Shown: positions 1-7,952 of the stretch, piece by piece | How positions within the stretch are numbered: the first letter of the stretch is position 1 | Layout of the letters: every line of letters begins with the position of its first letter | Source: an uncultured Solobacterium sp. | GTDB taxonomy: Bacteria; Bacillota_I; Bacilli_A; Erysipelotrichales; Erysipelotrichaceae | DNA: 18,528 nt | NCBI GenBank assembly: GCA_905194705.1 | Contig: CAJJTI010000022.1 | Span: forward strand, 1 to 18,528 | Reading direction: 5' to 3' | The notes under the pieces: generated by a model | The model's database searches: none | What the model was told of the DNA's origin: nothing | What the model saw: only the letters and a program-made list of their open reading frames with translations | Translations under genes and position numbers: made by a program

Positions 1-531
1 AAAATAATATCCTCCCACGGAGAAGACGAAATATTTCACCCTTTACAAAACAGTACCATTTATTATGAAGATTTGATACAGGAATCAATTGTGACATTTT
101 ATTATTCGATTGATCGGTATAGAGAAGATCAAGAAGCTAAATTTACTACATTTTTAATGATTGTATTACAAAGGAAAATGATAACACTGACAAGAGGATA
201 TTTGCACAGTCATACAGTAGGTCTACACGATACTTTGTCATTAGATGAAGTATACCAGGATTCACCTTTATACGATTATATAGAAAGTAGAAATGTCTTA
301 TGCAATCCAGTATATAATTTACATGTTCAAGACTGTTATGATAATGTTAAGAAAGCTTTGAAAGATTTAAAGCCGATTGAACAAGAAGTATTTGCATTAT
401 GGGATTTGGGGCTTGGATATTCAGAAGCGAGTAAAGAACTTGGAATAAGTTATAAAGCTTTTGATGGTCATGTACAAAGAATCAAGAAAAAATTACGAAA
501 AGCAGTATATGAAGCAGATGCAGGGCTATAA
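1..531 (+). CDS. RNA polymerase sigma factor, sigma-H-like (5' truncated by window)
   Basis: The reading frame is open from base 1 to the TAA at 529-531, so the gene begins outside the window; 176 codons are visible. The first part reads as sigma-70 region 2: an EDLIQES stretch, then FYYSIDRY, then an F-T-T-F block followed by basic residues, the usual core-binding and -10-recognition layout. The last 60 residues read as region 4: LKPIEQEVFALWDLGLGYSEA is followed by a helix-turn-helix and a basic end (RIKKKLRKAV), which would contact the -35 element. In Bacillota sigH commonly sits just upstream of the secE-nusG-rplKAJL-rpoBC cluster, and this position supports the call. An internal TTG at 73 could be taken for a start, but conserved region 2 sequence continues upstream of it. 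Confident as a sigma-70 family member, less so as sigma-H itself. Confidence 0.8.
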   Translation, partial: KIISSHGEDEIFHPLQNSTIYYEDLIQESIVTFYYSIDRYREDQEAKFTTFLMIVLQRKMITLTRGYLHSHTVGLHDTLSLDEVYQDSPLYDYIESRNVLCNPVYNLHVQDCYDNVKKALKDLKPIEQEVFALWDLGLGYSEASKELGISYKAFDGHVQRIKKKLRKAVYEADAGL

Positions 532-552
532 TGCAAAGGAATTGGAGTAATT

Positions 553-1872
553 GTGGTAGTGACAATAGAAATTAAACAAAAGACGATTTTCAAAAAGAAC
601 TTTGATTTACTTGCTTTTATCAAGAAAGAAAATCTTTTTTATGGTTCATACAATGCATATCATGTATTAAGAGAAAATAGAATTGATAAGCATACAATTG
701 TTTTTGATCGCAATGAAATTGGCAGGGGTATTGAAATTGATACAGAAAATAAAAATGTAATTCTAAGACTTCAATTACCTGCAACGAAAAATGATATTGA
801 ACTTTTTTATCATATTGCAAAAGAAATTGCGGTTGAACTTGGCTTAGCTTATTTCTTCTGTGAAGGTACAAAATTTACTTTTGATGAAATACAAACATGT
901 ATTGATAAAGATGAAAAATCTTCTATTCAAATATTAGAAAATATAGAGAAGAAGATATATCTAACAGGAGATAACAATATTGTTTTATTCTGTGCTCTTC
1001 ATCCGATTACTTTTGGTGAAAAAGAAATAGATGAAGTAGAAGGGTCTTTATCTTCTTTTGCAAAGTTATTAAACAGGTTGCAAAATCAAAGGCTTTATTA
1101 TGCAGTGCCGGCTATTTATCAAAAAAGAACAGGTGGAATGATTGTGGCTTTCCACGTTGATGAAGAAATGCCTACTGTTTTACCAGTAGAACCCGTTATA
1201 TATGGGCCGAATAAAATTGAACTTAAAGATTGGTTTATCTTTTTTGCAGGTGGTAATACGATTCGTTTAGAAACATTTTATGAATATGTTCCTCGTAAAG
1301 AGTATTATGACAGTAATCATTATGCGGTTTGTTTGAGTGAGAAAGATATTTGTGAACTTGTTGAAAACCACTCAGAAAATCTAGCGACAGGTAAAACAAT
1401 AAAAGGTTATTATTTCGGTATGATTATTGATTCGGCAGATTTGTACCAAAATGATAATAAACAAGATCCTTTAGCACCTTATTCACATATTGCGATTATT
1501 TTAGAATATTGCTATAAAAATAATCTGTTAAATGATAAATTTAATGAGGCTGTACCTGAATTTGGTAGAGTGATAGACAGAAAAGAAGATTTACGAGAGT
1601 TTGTTAAAAATAATCGTTATATAGCTGGAGAAGTTCGCATAGGTTTCTTTAATTCGACAACTAGAGCATTTATAGATGCTTATTACAATCTTGATGGTGA
1701 AGGTTATTTAAATGATTTGAAAGTTTATGGTACATCTACTGGGCAGTCAAAAGGATTCTTAGACATACCATATACTGAGAAAAACATCGAAAATATCGAA
1801 AAAATCATAAAACGTGCAGAAAATTTGTATTTTAGCCAAAAAGAGGTTGACAGAACGGAAGAACAAATCTAA
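553..1872 (+). CDS. Conserved hypothetical protein, possibly DUF4299-like
   Basis: I do not recognise this protein with certainty. It has 439 residues, no signal peptide, no clear membrane segment and no cysteine cluster, so it is probably a soluble cytoplasmic protein. The N-terminus (VTIEIKQKTIFKK), an IGRGIEID motif near residue 57 and the LRLQLPATKNDIELFYH segment vaguely recall DUF4299 proteins of Bacillota; this is from memory and weak. It starts 21 bases after the sigma gene stop, with AAAGGA (535-540) and GGAG (544-547) upstream. The start is GTG at 553, or GTG at 559 with more usual spacing. The close spacing suggests cotranscription with the sigma gene. Its 3' end carries the rplJ promoter. 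Its place between a sigma gene and rplJ is unusual. Confidence 0.75.
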   Translation: MVVTIEIKQKTIFKKNFDLLAFIKKENLFYGSYNAYHVLRENRIDKHTIVFDRNEIGRGIEIDTENKNVILRLQLPATKNDIELFYHIAKEIAVELGLAYFFCEGTKFTFDEIQTCIDKDEKSSIQILENIEKKIYLTGDNNIVLFCALHPITFGEKEIDEVEGSLSSFAKLLNRLQNQRLYYAVPAIYQKRTGGMIVAFHVDEEMPTVLPVEPVIYGPNKIELKDWFIFFAGGNTIRLETFYEYVPRKEYYDSNHYAVCLSEKDICELVENHSENLATGKTIKGYYFGMIIDSADLYQNDNKQDPLAPYSHIAIILEYCYKNNLLNDKFNEAVPEFGRVIDRKEDLREFVKNNRYIAGEVRIGFFNSTTRAFIDAYYNLDGEGYLNDLKVYGTSTGQSKGFLDIPYTEKNIENIEKIIKRAENLYFSQKEVDRTEEQI

Positions 1873-1875
1873 TAT
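1847..1875 (+). promoter_or_regulatory. Promoter for L10 leader-rplJ-rplL
   Basis: TTGACA at 1847-1852 is followed after exactly 17 bases by TAATAT at 1870-1875. It overlaps the last codons of the preceding gene and predicts a transcript start near 1882, at the beginning of the L10 leader. The -35 is consensus and the -10 matches four of six positions. Confidence 0.75.
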
Positions 1876-1881
1876 ATCTCT

Positions 1882-2038
1882 GTTATCAGATACCACAGAC
1901 AGTAACGGCTTAAGGCTTAATAATGTTACCGAGGTAGAAAAGTCTCACACATTTGAACTTTTTATGCCCTTACTGTTTTGGTGAGGGCATTTTATATGTT
2001 AATGGTTATCGATAACTAGAAGGGTAATAGGTAAACCA
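1882..2038 (+). ncRNA. Ribosomal protein L10 leader (autoregulatory 5' UTR)
   Basis: The 157-base leader before rplJ has hallmarks of the Bacillota L10 leader: a GATACCACAGACAGTAAC segment (1889-1906), a small stem closed by GTAAC (1902-1906) and GTTAC (1925-1929), and the purine-rich CCGAGGTAGAAAAG (1929-1942) on the other side of the putative kink-turn. ACC at 1892-1894 can pair with GGT at 1934-1936. An intrinsic terminator follows at 1964-1994. In this family L10-(L12)4 binds the leader, which mimics its 23S rRNA site, and lowers rplJL expression. The fold was drawn by eye; a covariance search was not run. Confidence 0.8.
1964..1994 (+). terminator. Attenuator hairpin in the L10 leader
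   Basis: ATGCCCTTAC (1964-1973) pairs with GTGAGGGCAT (1981-1990) over ten base pairs including one G-U, with a 7-base loop and TTT at 1991-1993 in a T-rich run. It lies inside the leader and upstream of rplJ, so it fits a conditional terminator rather than the end of a gene. Confidence 0.75.
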
Positions 2039-2578
2039 ATGAATCAAGCGGTATTAGAATCAAAAAAGAATGTAGTTACTGAAATTAGTGACAAGTTCAA
2101 AAAATCATCTTCTACTGTTGTTGCTGAGTACCGTGGCTTAAGTGTTGCAGAAGTTACTGAACTTCGTAGAGCTCTTCGCGCAGAAGGCGTTGACATGAAA
2201 GTCTATAAGAACACATTAGCTGCTAGAGCTGCTGAAGATGCAGGCTTTGCAGATTTAAAAGATGTTCTAACAGGTCCAAATGCAATCGCATTCGGTCAAG
2301 ATGAAACCGCAGCAAGCCGTGTAATGGCACAGTTTGCTAAAAAACATAAAGCACTAATTCTTAAGGGCGGTATTGTTGAAGGAAAAGTTGTCGATACAAA
2401 TACATTAAATGAACTATCTTCCTTACCAAACAGAGAAGGTATGCTATCTATGTTATTGTCTGTATTACAGGCACCGGTTGCTCAATTCGCTCGTGCAGTA
2501 AATGCCGTAGCTGAAAGCAGACCAGCAAGTGCTGAAGAAGCACCAAAAGAAGAAACTGCTCCAGTAGCAGAAGCCTAA
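2039..2578 (+). CDS. rplJ: 50S ribosomal protein L10
   Basis: L10 anchors the L7/L12 dimers to the base of the ribosomal stalk. The 179-residue product has the family layout. An N-terminal rRNA-binding domain contains [20 protein letters not shown] and [13 protein letters not shown], followed by the [10 protein letters not shown] loop and a long C-terminal helix (about residues 138-160, [20 protein letters not shown]) that binds L12 N-termini. An Ala/Glu-rich tail follows. The family is usually about 165-175 residues. The ATG at 2039 has only a weak purine-rich stretch (AGAAGGG, 2018-2024) well upstream, which may fit translational control by the leader. It is followed 22 bases later by rplL in the same operon. 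rplK and rplA, which often precede it, are not here. Confidence 0.97.
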   Translation: MNQAVLESKKNVVTEISDKFKKSSSTVVAEYRGLSVAEVTELRRALRAEGVDMKVYKNTLAARAAEDAGFADLKDVLTGPNAIAFGQDETAASRVMAQFAKKHKALILKGGIVEGKVVDTNTLNELSSLPNREGMLSMLLSVLQAPVAQFARAVNAVAESRPASAEEAPKEETAPVAEA

Positions 2579-2600
2579 GGAAAGGGAGGAAAATATATCC

Positions 2601-2972
2601 ATGGCAAAGTTAACACAAGATGAAATTCTTGCTTATCTTGATGAAGCAACAATCCTCGAGTTAAATGAACTCGTTAAAGCAATTGAAGAAAAGTATGGCG
2701 TTAGCGCCGCTGCTCCAGTAGCAGTAGCTGCTGCTCCAGCTGCAGAAGCAGATGCTGCACCAAAGAACGTTACAGTAGTAATGTCTAGCTTCGGTGATTC
2801 AAAAGTAGCTGTTATCAAAGTTGTACGTGAAATCACTGGCTTAGGTCTAGTAGATGCTAAGAAGCTTGTTGATGCTCTTCCTGCAGAAATCAAAAAAGAT
2901 GTTCCTGCTGATGAAGCTGAAAAGATCAAGAAGTCTCTTACAGATGCAGGCGCAACTGTTGAATTTAAATAG
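2601..2972 (+). CDS. rplL: 50S ribosomal protein L7/L12
   Basis: L7/L12 forms the mobile stalk that recruits and activates translational GTPases. The 123-residue protein shows the N-terminal dimerisation and L10-binding helices (about 1-32), an Ala/Pro/Val-rich hinge (about 34-53) and the globular C-terminal domain with the [13 protein letters not shown] factor-binding helix. The start is ATG at 2601 behind a strong AAAGGGAGG (2581-2589), much stronger than the rplJ site. That fits the need for several L12 copies per L10. A strong terminator follows 24 bases after the stop. Confidence 0.98.
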   Translation: MAKLTQDEILAYLDEATILELNELVKAIEEKYGVSAAAPVAVAAAPAAEADAAPKNVTVVMSSFGDSKVAVIKVVREITGLGLVDAKKLVDALPAEIKKDVPADEAEKIKKSLTDAGATVEFK

Positions 2973-2996
2973 TCTTTAAGATTTTAATCAATGAAT

Positions 2997-3025
2997 AAAA
3001 GCCGAATAATATCTATTCGGCTTTT
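2997..3025 (+). terminator. Intrinsic terminator after rplL
   Basis: AAAAGCCGAATA (2997-3008) and TATTCGGCTTTT (3014-3025) form a perfect 12-bp stem with a 5-base loop (ATATC), ending in four Ts. It should separate rplJL transcription from rsmC-rpoBC, at least partly. Confidence 0.9.
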
Positions 3026-3054
3026 AGACCCTAAAGAGAAAGGATGCGATTTTT

Positions 3055-3675
3055 ACGGATCAAGTACATTATTTCACCGATAACCGCAATCTAACATCAA
3101 ACCGGAGGGAGTTTTCTTTCCGGTTTTCGGGGTATCTGTATACATTTACAACAGATGATGGTGTGTTTAGTAAAAACAATGTTGATTATGGATCTTATGC
3201 CTTACTTAAAGCAATAGAGAATGAGGATATAGAAGGAAACGTATTAGATTTTGGATGCGGGTATGGTGCTATAGGCGTTATCTTGCAAAACAAATTTACA
3301 AACAGTGTTGTGATTTCCAGTGATATAAATTCTCGGGCGGTTGAGTTAGCAAATATCAATTATCAAAAAAATGGTATGCATAATAAAGCGATTGTGTCAG
3401 ATGGGTTTACCAATATTAAAGAGACATTTGACTGGATTATGTTAAATCCACCAATTCGTACGGGCAAAGCGAATATATACCATATGTTTGAAGAAACATA
3501 TAGTCATTTAAATGATGCGGGAAAATTAGTGATTGTCATTCAGAAAAAACAAGGTGCTGAAAGTGCAATCAAAAAGTTAGAAACATTATTTTCTAAAGTT
3601 GAAATTATAGAAAAAAATAAAGGATATTGGATTATTAAATCTGTCAAGCAGAAAATTGACGGATTTAATAATTAA
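3055..3675 (+). CDS. rsmC: RsmC/YbxB-family 16S rRNA methyltransferase, probable ACG start
   Basis: This is a class I SAM-dependent methyltransferase of the RsmC/YbxB family, which in E. coli methylates N2 of 16S rRNA G1207. Motif I reads LDFGCGYGAIG and the catalytic motif is NPPIRTG (bases 3445-3465). The C-terminus has VIVIQKKQGAESAIKKLE and a KNKGYWIIK end, as in Bacillus YbxB, which also lies between rplL and rpoB. The first ordinary start in frame is GTG 3163, but clear family sequence lies upstream (DQVHYFTDNRNL, FTTDDGVFSK), in a frame open back to the TAG at 3025. That stretch has no ATG, GTG or TTG. ACG at 3055 sits ten bases after AAAGGA (3039-3044) and begins the protein where YbxB begins, giving 206 residues. 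ATT at 3049, or an indel in the T5 run linking ATG 3044, are the alternatives. Confidence 0.8.
   Translation, partial: TDQVHYFTDNRNLTSNRREFSFRFSGYLYTFTTDDGVFSKNNVDYGSYALLKAIENEDIEGNVLDFGCGYGAIGVILQNKFTNSVVISSDINSRAVELANINYQKNGMHNKAIVSDGFTNIKETFDWIMLNPPIRTGKANIYHMFEETYSHLNDAGKLVIVIQKKQGAESAIKKLETLFSKVEIIEKNKGYWIIKSVKQKIDGFNN
3099..3126 (+). other. Hairpin within the 5' coding part of rsmC
   Basis: AAACCGGA (3099-3106) and TCCGGTTT (3119-3126) form a perfect 8-bp stem, extendable inward by G-U and G-C pairs. No T run follows, so it is not a good terminator. It lies about 45 bases after the proposed start and could affect early translation; it may also be chance. Confidence 0.35.
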
Positions 3676-3684
3676 TGTTAATAT
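3656..3684 (+). promoter_or_regulatory. Candidate promoter for rpoBC
   Basis: TTGACG (3656-3661), 17 bases, then TAATAT (3679-3684), preceded by TG at 3676-3677 (extended -10). It overlaps the end of rsmC and predicts a start near 3691, giving rpoB a leader of about 80 bases. It has the same spacing and the same -10 as the rplJ promoter. Confidence 0.6.
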
Positions 3685-3713
3685 TATAAATTGCAAAAAA
3701 GCCAAAATTCAGT

Positions 3714-3733
3714 AAGGGGTTATTGTACCCTTT
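3714..3733 (+). other. Small hairpin in the rpoB leader
   Basis: AAGGGGT (3714-3720) pairs with ACCCTTT (3727-3733), seven pairs including one G-U, with a 6-base loop; GCC (3701-3703) and GGC (3736-3738) could close it further out. Only one more T follows, so terminator activity would be weak. It may be a leader structure for rpoB, but the evidence is slight. Confidence 0.35.
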
Positions 3734-3771
3734 TCGGCGTTTCAGGCGATGCATGCGAAAGGATGGCGTAC

Positions 3772-6700
3772 ATGGAAAATAAAGAGACATACCACGTTGT
3801 GCATTACGGAAAGAAGTCAGAAAGACGCGATTATTCAAAGGTTTCTGCTGGTTTAGATTTACCAGACTTAGTTGAAATCCAGACAGCTTCATTTGAATGG
3901 TTCGTAAGAGACGGTATTCGCGAAGTATTCGAGGATATTTATCCGATTTACAACTATGCAGGCAATATCAAACTAAAATTCTTAGATTATGAGTTTGGTG
4001 AGCCAAAATATTCTATCAGTGAGTGCAAATATCGTGAAACAAATTATTGCGCTCCTTTAAAAGCGAAAATGGAACTTGAAATGGTTGATTCCGAAACAGG
4101 TGAAGTTATGACAAAATGGGAAGATGTTTTCCTTGGCGATTTCCCTTTAATGACACCTTCTGGAACATTCATTATTAACGGTGCTGAACGTGTTATCGTT
4201 TCACAGATTGTGCGTTCACCTGGTGCTTATTTCGATATTATCTCAGAAGACCGTACAGGTAGAGATACTTATACTTGCGAATTAATTCCAAGTAGAGGTA
4301 CTTGGCTTGAATTCATGTCTGATGATAAAAAAGCTGCTTTAGGCAGAATTATGAACGTATCTGTTGATAGAAGAAGAAAGATTCTTAGCACTATCTTATT
4401 TAAGGCAATCGGTATGTCTTTAAATTTAAAGAAGGGCGAAGATGCTTTTGATACAACAGGAATGCAAAAATTCTTAAAAGCATTACGTTTCGAAATTTAT
4501 CCGGATGTAATCGTTCCTGAAGAAGAAAGAGAATTCTTAAATGACTACATGCTTCTATATACAAGTGTATTTGGAAACTATGAAGAAATTAAGAATACTT
4601 TAGCTGCAGATAAAACAAAGACAACTCATGATGCTCTTTTAACGATTTATGAAAACCAGAGAGCAGATGAAATCGCAACAATCGATGGTGCGACAACATT
4701 AATGGATGCTAAGTTCTTTGATTACCGTCGTTATGACTTGACTAAAGCAGGCCGTTACAAGGTATTAAAGAAACTAAGCGTTGTTGACCGTATGGAAGGC
4801 AATATGCTAGCTCACGATGTTGTTGGTGCTGAAGGCAAAGTTGTATTCAAAAAGAACAAGCTTGTAGGTAAAGAAGAACGTAACATGCTTCGCGAAGAAT
4901 TCAATAAAGGTATTTACTGTAGAGCATTACCATTCAAACATGGTTTCTCTCACCCAGTAACTGCTACAATGGATGCTTCTTGGACTACAGCTCTTGTTGG
5001 TAGAATTTTAGCTACAGATATCGAAACAAGTAAACTAAGCCTTGAAAGAGGAACAGTTATTACTGAAGAAGATGCTAAAAATATTTCTGCCGTTTGCGAT
5101 AAAGTTACAGTTTATGCAAGTATTTTTGCAAGCAAAGTAGAACTAACTAACGATAACGCTAACAGCGTATTAGATTATGGTTCTCGTTTATATACAATCG
5201 GTAGAATTACTGAAAATGGTGAAGATTTATTTGATGAAAATGGTGAACTAGTATGTGCTCGCTATATTCCAGATCTTCCAGTAACAACATTATCTACAAG
5301 TGCTAAAGAAGATATTGTTGCTCGTGCCACAAAGAAAGAACCAGTTGTTGTTTGGCTAGTAGGTGCTTGTGTACAAGAAGTTACTGTATTAACACAAGAT
5401 GGTCATAAAGTAAGAGTAATTGGTGGCGATCCACTAAATACTAAACATACAATCACAATGTCAGATATGTATGCACTATTCAACTATGAATTAACAATGC
5501 TTGATGGTGTAGGCTCCGTTGATGATATCGATATGTTAGGAAACCGTCGTATCCGTAACGTTGGTGAATTAATCCAAAACCAATTCCGTATCGGTTTAAG
5601 CCGTATGGAAAGAGTTGTTAAAGAAAGAATGTCTATTGCGGATGCTACAAACTTAACACCAAAGCAATTAACAAATATCCGTCCTTTAACAGCCGCTATC
5701 AAAGAGTTCTTCTCCAGTTCACAATTATCTCAATTTATGGACCAACAGAACCCACTTGCAGAATTATCAAATAAACGTCGTATTTCTGCGTTAGGTCCTG
5801 GTGGATTATCAAGAGAAAGAGCTGGTTTCGAAGTACGTGATATTCACAACAGCCACTATGGTCGTATTTGTCCTATTGAAACACCAGAAGGACCAAACAT
5901 CGGTCTAATTTCTAACCTTACAACATATGCAAGAATTAATGAATATGGTTTCATTATGACTCCATACCGTAAGGTAAATAACGGTGTAGTAACAGACGAA
6001 ATCGTTTATATGACAGCTGATGAAGAAAACGATCACGTTATTGCGCAAGCAAGCAAGATCGAAGATGGCAAATTAGTTGGTGATAGAATCGTTGCTCGTA
6101 TTGCTGGTGAAACAGTTATGGCAGGAATTGATGAAATCGACTATGCCGACGTTTCTCCTCGTCAGATTGTATCTGTTGCGACAGCTTGCGTTCCATTCCT
6201 AGAAAACGATGACTGTACACGTGCCCTAATGGGTGCCAACATGCAACGTCAGGCTGTTCCACTATTAAATCCACATAGTCCATTTGTTGGTACTGGTATG
6301 GAACACCGTGTTGCTCGTGACTCTGGTGCAGCATGTGTTGCTACAGCACCTGGTACTGTTACTTATGTAGATGCAACTAAAGTTGTAGTTACAGAAGATA
6401 ATGGTAAGGAACATGAATATGAATTAACTAAGTTCCGTCGTTCAAATGCTTCTACTTGCTTAAACCAAAGACCAATTGTTTGGGATGGTGAAAGAGTAGA
6501 AAGAGGAGATATCCTTGCTGATGGTCCATCAATGCAAAGTGGTGAACTTGCTCTTGGACAAAACGTATTAATTGCCTTCATGACATGGCATGGTTACAAC
6601 TATGAAGATGCGATTATTATGTCTGAACGTATGGTTCGTGAAGATGTTTATACGTCTGTACATATTGAAGAATACGACTTAGAATGTCGTGAAACAAAAT

Positions 6701-7938
6701 TAGGTCCTGAAGAAATTACAAGAGATATTCCTAATGTTAGTGAAAGTGCTTGCCGCAACCTTGATAGTCGAGGAATTGTTATGGTAGGTACTGAAGTTAA
6801 GGAAGGCGATATCCTTGTTGGTAAAGTTACACCTAAGGGACAAAGTGAAGTAACACCTGAAGAAAAATTATTATTAGCTATCTTTGGTGAAAAATCACGT
6901 GAAGTTCGTGATAATTCCTTAAAGGTTCCACATGGTGGCGCTGGTATTATCCATTCTATCCGTGTATTTACACGTAAAGACAACCATGAACTTCCACCTG
7001 GAGTAAATGAAGTTGTTAAAGTATATGTCGTTCAGAAGAGAAAGATTTCTGAAGGTGACAAGATGGCTGGTCGTCACGGTAACAAGGGTGTCATTTCTAA
7101 GATTATGCCACTAGAAGATATGCCATATATGCAAGATGGTACACCAATTGACATTATGTTAAACCCATTCGGTGTTCCTTCTCGTATGAACATCGGACAG
7201 GTACTTGAAGTACATTTAGGTATGGCTGCTAGAAGCTTAGGCTGCAAGTTTGCTACTCCAGTATTCGATGGTGTATCAAATGAAGACTTAAGAGATATTA
7301 TGGCAGAAGCTAAGACATCTGCTGATGGTAAGTACTTATTAACAGATGGTATGACTGGTGAACCATACGATGAACGTATTGCTGTTGGTGTCATGTATAT
7401 GATTAAACTAGCACACATGGTTGACGATAAGTTACATGCTCGTGCTACTGGTCCTTACTCAATGGTTACTCAACAACCTCTTGGTGGTAAAGCGCAAAAC
7501 GGTGGTCAGCGTTTCGGTGAAATGGAAGTTTGGGCATTAGAAGCATATGGTGCTGCTCATACTTTACAAGAAATTCTTACTGTTAAATCAGACGACGTTA
7601 TGGGTCGTACAAAGACATATGAAGCAATTATCAAGGGTAAAGAATTACCTAACCCAGGTATTCCTGAATCATTCAGAGTACTTGTACGTGAATTACAAGC
7701 ACTTGCAGTTGACGTTCGCATGTATGATGACGAAGGCGATGAAGTTGACTTGAAGAAGATGGAAAAAGAAGAAATTGCTGAAACAGTAAAAGATGATATG
7801 AATCATCAAAACTATGTAAATGATGCTATGGAACAAGGCGGATTTGGAATCAAAGAAGGTTCTGATGATACTGATGTAGTTCCAGAAGCAGCAGCTGTTG
7901 GATTTGATGATTATGATGATACAGACGACAATGAATAG
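3772..7938 (+). CDS. rpoB: DNA-directed RNA polymerase subunit beta
   Basis: The beta subunit forms half of the RNAP active-site cleft and the rifampicin pocket. The start is ATG 3772, eight bases after AAAGGA (3758-3763). ATG 3763 overlaps that site, and the frame upstream carries no family sequence. The product is 1388 residues, longer than B. subtilis RpoB (about 1190). Visible landmarks include [20 protein letters not shown], the rifampicin region [18 protein letters not shown] and [17 protein letters not shown], the [13 protein letters not shown] motif and the C-terminal [17 protein letters not shown] clamp segment. The rifampicin region carries Asn667 (bases 5770-5772) where E. coli has His526. 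Extra length lies mostly between residues about 337 and 579, in the beta2/protrusion region, with an acidic Asp/Glu-rich tail at the end. rpoC follows after 14 bases. Confidence 0.98.
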   Translation: MENKETYHVVHYGKKSERRDYSKVSAGLDLPDLVEIQTASFEWFVRDGIREVFEDIYPIYNYAGNIKLKFLDYEFGEPKYSISECKYRETNYCAPLKAKMELEMVDSETGEVMTKWEDVFLGDFPLMTPSGTFIINGAERVIVSQIVRSPGAYFDIISEDRTGRDTYTCELIPSRGTWLEFMSDDKKAALGRIMNVSVDRRRKILSTILFKAIGMSLNLKKGEDAFDTTGMQKFLKALRFEIYPDVIVPEEEREFLNDYMLLYTSVFGNYEEIKNTLAADKTKTTHDALLTIYENQRADEIATIDGATTLMDAKFFDYRRYDLTKAGRYKVLKKLSVVDRMEGNMLAHDVVGAEGKVVFKKNKLVGKEERNMLREEFNKGIYCRALPFKHGFSHPVTATMDASWTTALVGRILATDIETSKLSLERGTVITEEDAKNISAVCDKVTVYASIFASKVELTNDNANSVLDYGSRLYTIGRITENGEDLFDENGELVCARYIPDLPVTTLSTSAKEDIVARATKKEPVVVWLVGACVQEVTVLTQDGHKVRVIGGDPLNTKHTITMSDMYALFNYELTMLDGVGSVDDIDMLGNRRIRNVGELIQNQFRIGLSRMERVVKERMSIADATNLTPKQLTNIRPLTAAIKEFFSSSQLSQFMDQQNPLAELSNKRRISALGPGGLSRERAGFEVRDIHNSHYGRICPIETPEGPNIGLISNLTTYARINEYGFIMTPYRKVNNGVVTDEIVYMTADEENDHVIAQASKIEDGKLVGDRIVARIAGETVMAGIDEIDYADVSPRQIVSVATACVPFLENDDCTRALMGANMQRQAVPLLNPHSPFVGTGMEHRVARDSGAACVATAPGTVTYVDATKVVVTEDNGKEHEYELTKFRRSNASTCLNQRPIVWDGERVERGDILADGPSMQSGELALGQNVLIAFMTWHGYNYEDAIIMSERMVREDVYTSVHIEEYDLECRETKLGPEEITRDIPNVSESACRNLDSRGIVMVGTEVKEGDILVGKVTPKGQSEVTPEEKLLLAIFGEKSREVRDNSLKVPHGGAGIIHSIRVFTRKDNHELPPGVNEVVKVYVVQKRKISEGDKMAGRHGNKGVISKIMPLEDMPYMQDGTPIDIMLNPFGVPSRMNIGQVLEVHLGMAARSLGCKFATPVFDGVSNEDLRDIMAEAKTSADGKYLLTDGMTGEPYDERIAVGVMYMIKLAHMVDDKLHARATGPYSMVTQQPLGGKAQNGGQRFGEMEVWALEAYGAAHTLQEILTVKSDDVMGRTKTYEAIIKGKELPNPGIPESFRVLVRELQALAVDVRMYDDEGDEVDLKKMEKEEIAETVKDDMNHQNYVNDAMEQGGFGIKEGSDDTDVVPEAAAVGFDDYDDTDDNE

Positions 7939-7952
7939 GAGGGCATAGAACG

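Noticed and set aside
3044..3094. Programmed -1 frameshift at the T5 run joining ATG 3044 to rsmC
   Set aside because: The site reads A TTT TTA, not a canonical X XXY YYZ heptamer, and the nearest hairpin (3099) is far downstream. The ATG also lies on the AAAGGA itself. A non-standard start or an indel is simpler, though not excluded.
3714..3734. rpoB leader hairpin as a true terminator
   Set aside because: The stem is short and followed by only one further T before GC-rich sequence, so efficient termination is unlikely.
3691..3771. N-terminal extension of RpoB from a TTG at 3691
   Set aside because: It falls at the predicted transcript start, has no ribosome site and carries no RpoB-family sequence. 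ATG 3772 has AAAGGA at the right distance and begins where homologues begin.
7547..7753. Small plus-strand reading frame inside rpoB
   Set aside because: It is a shadow of the rpoB frame, with no ribosome site or family sequence. The many minus-strand frames inside rpoB, rpoC and rplL are rejected for the same reason.
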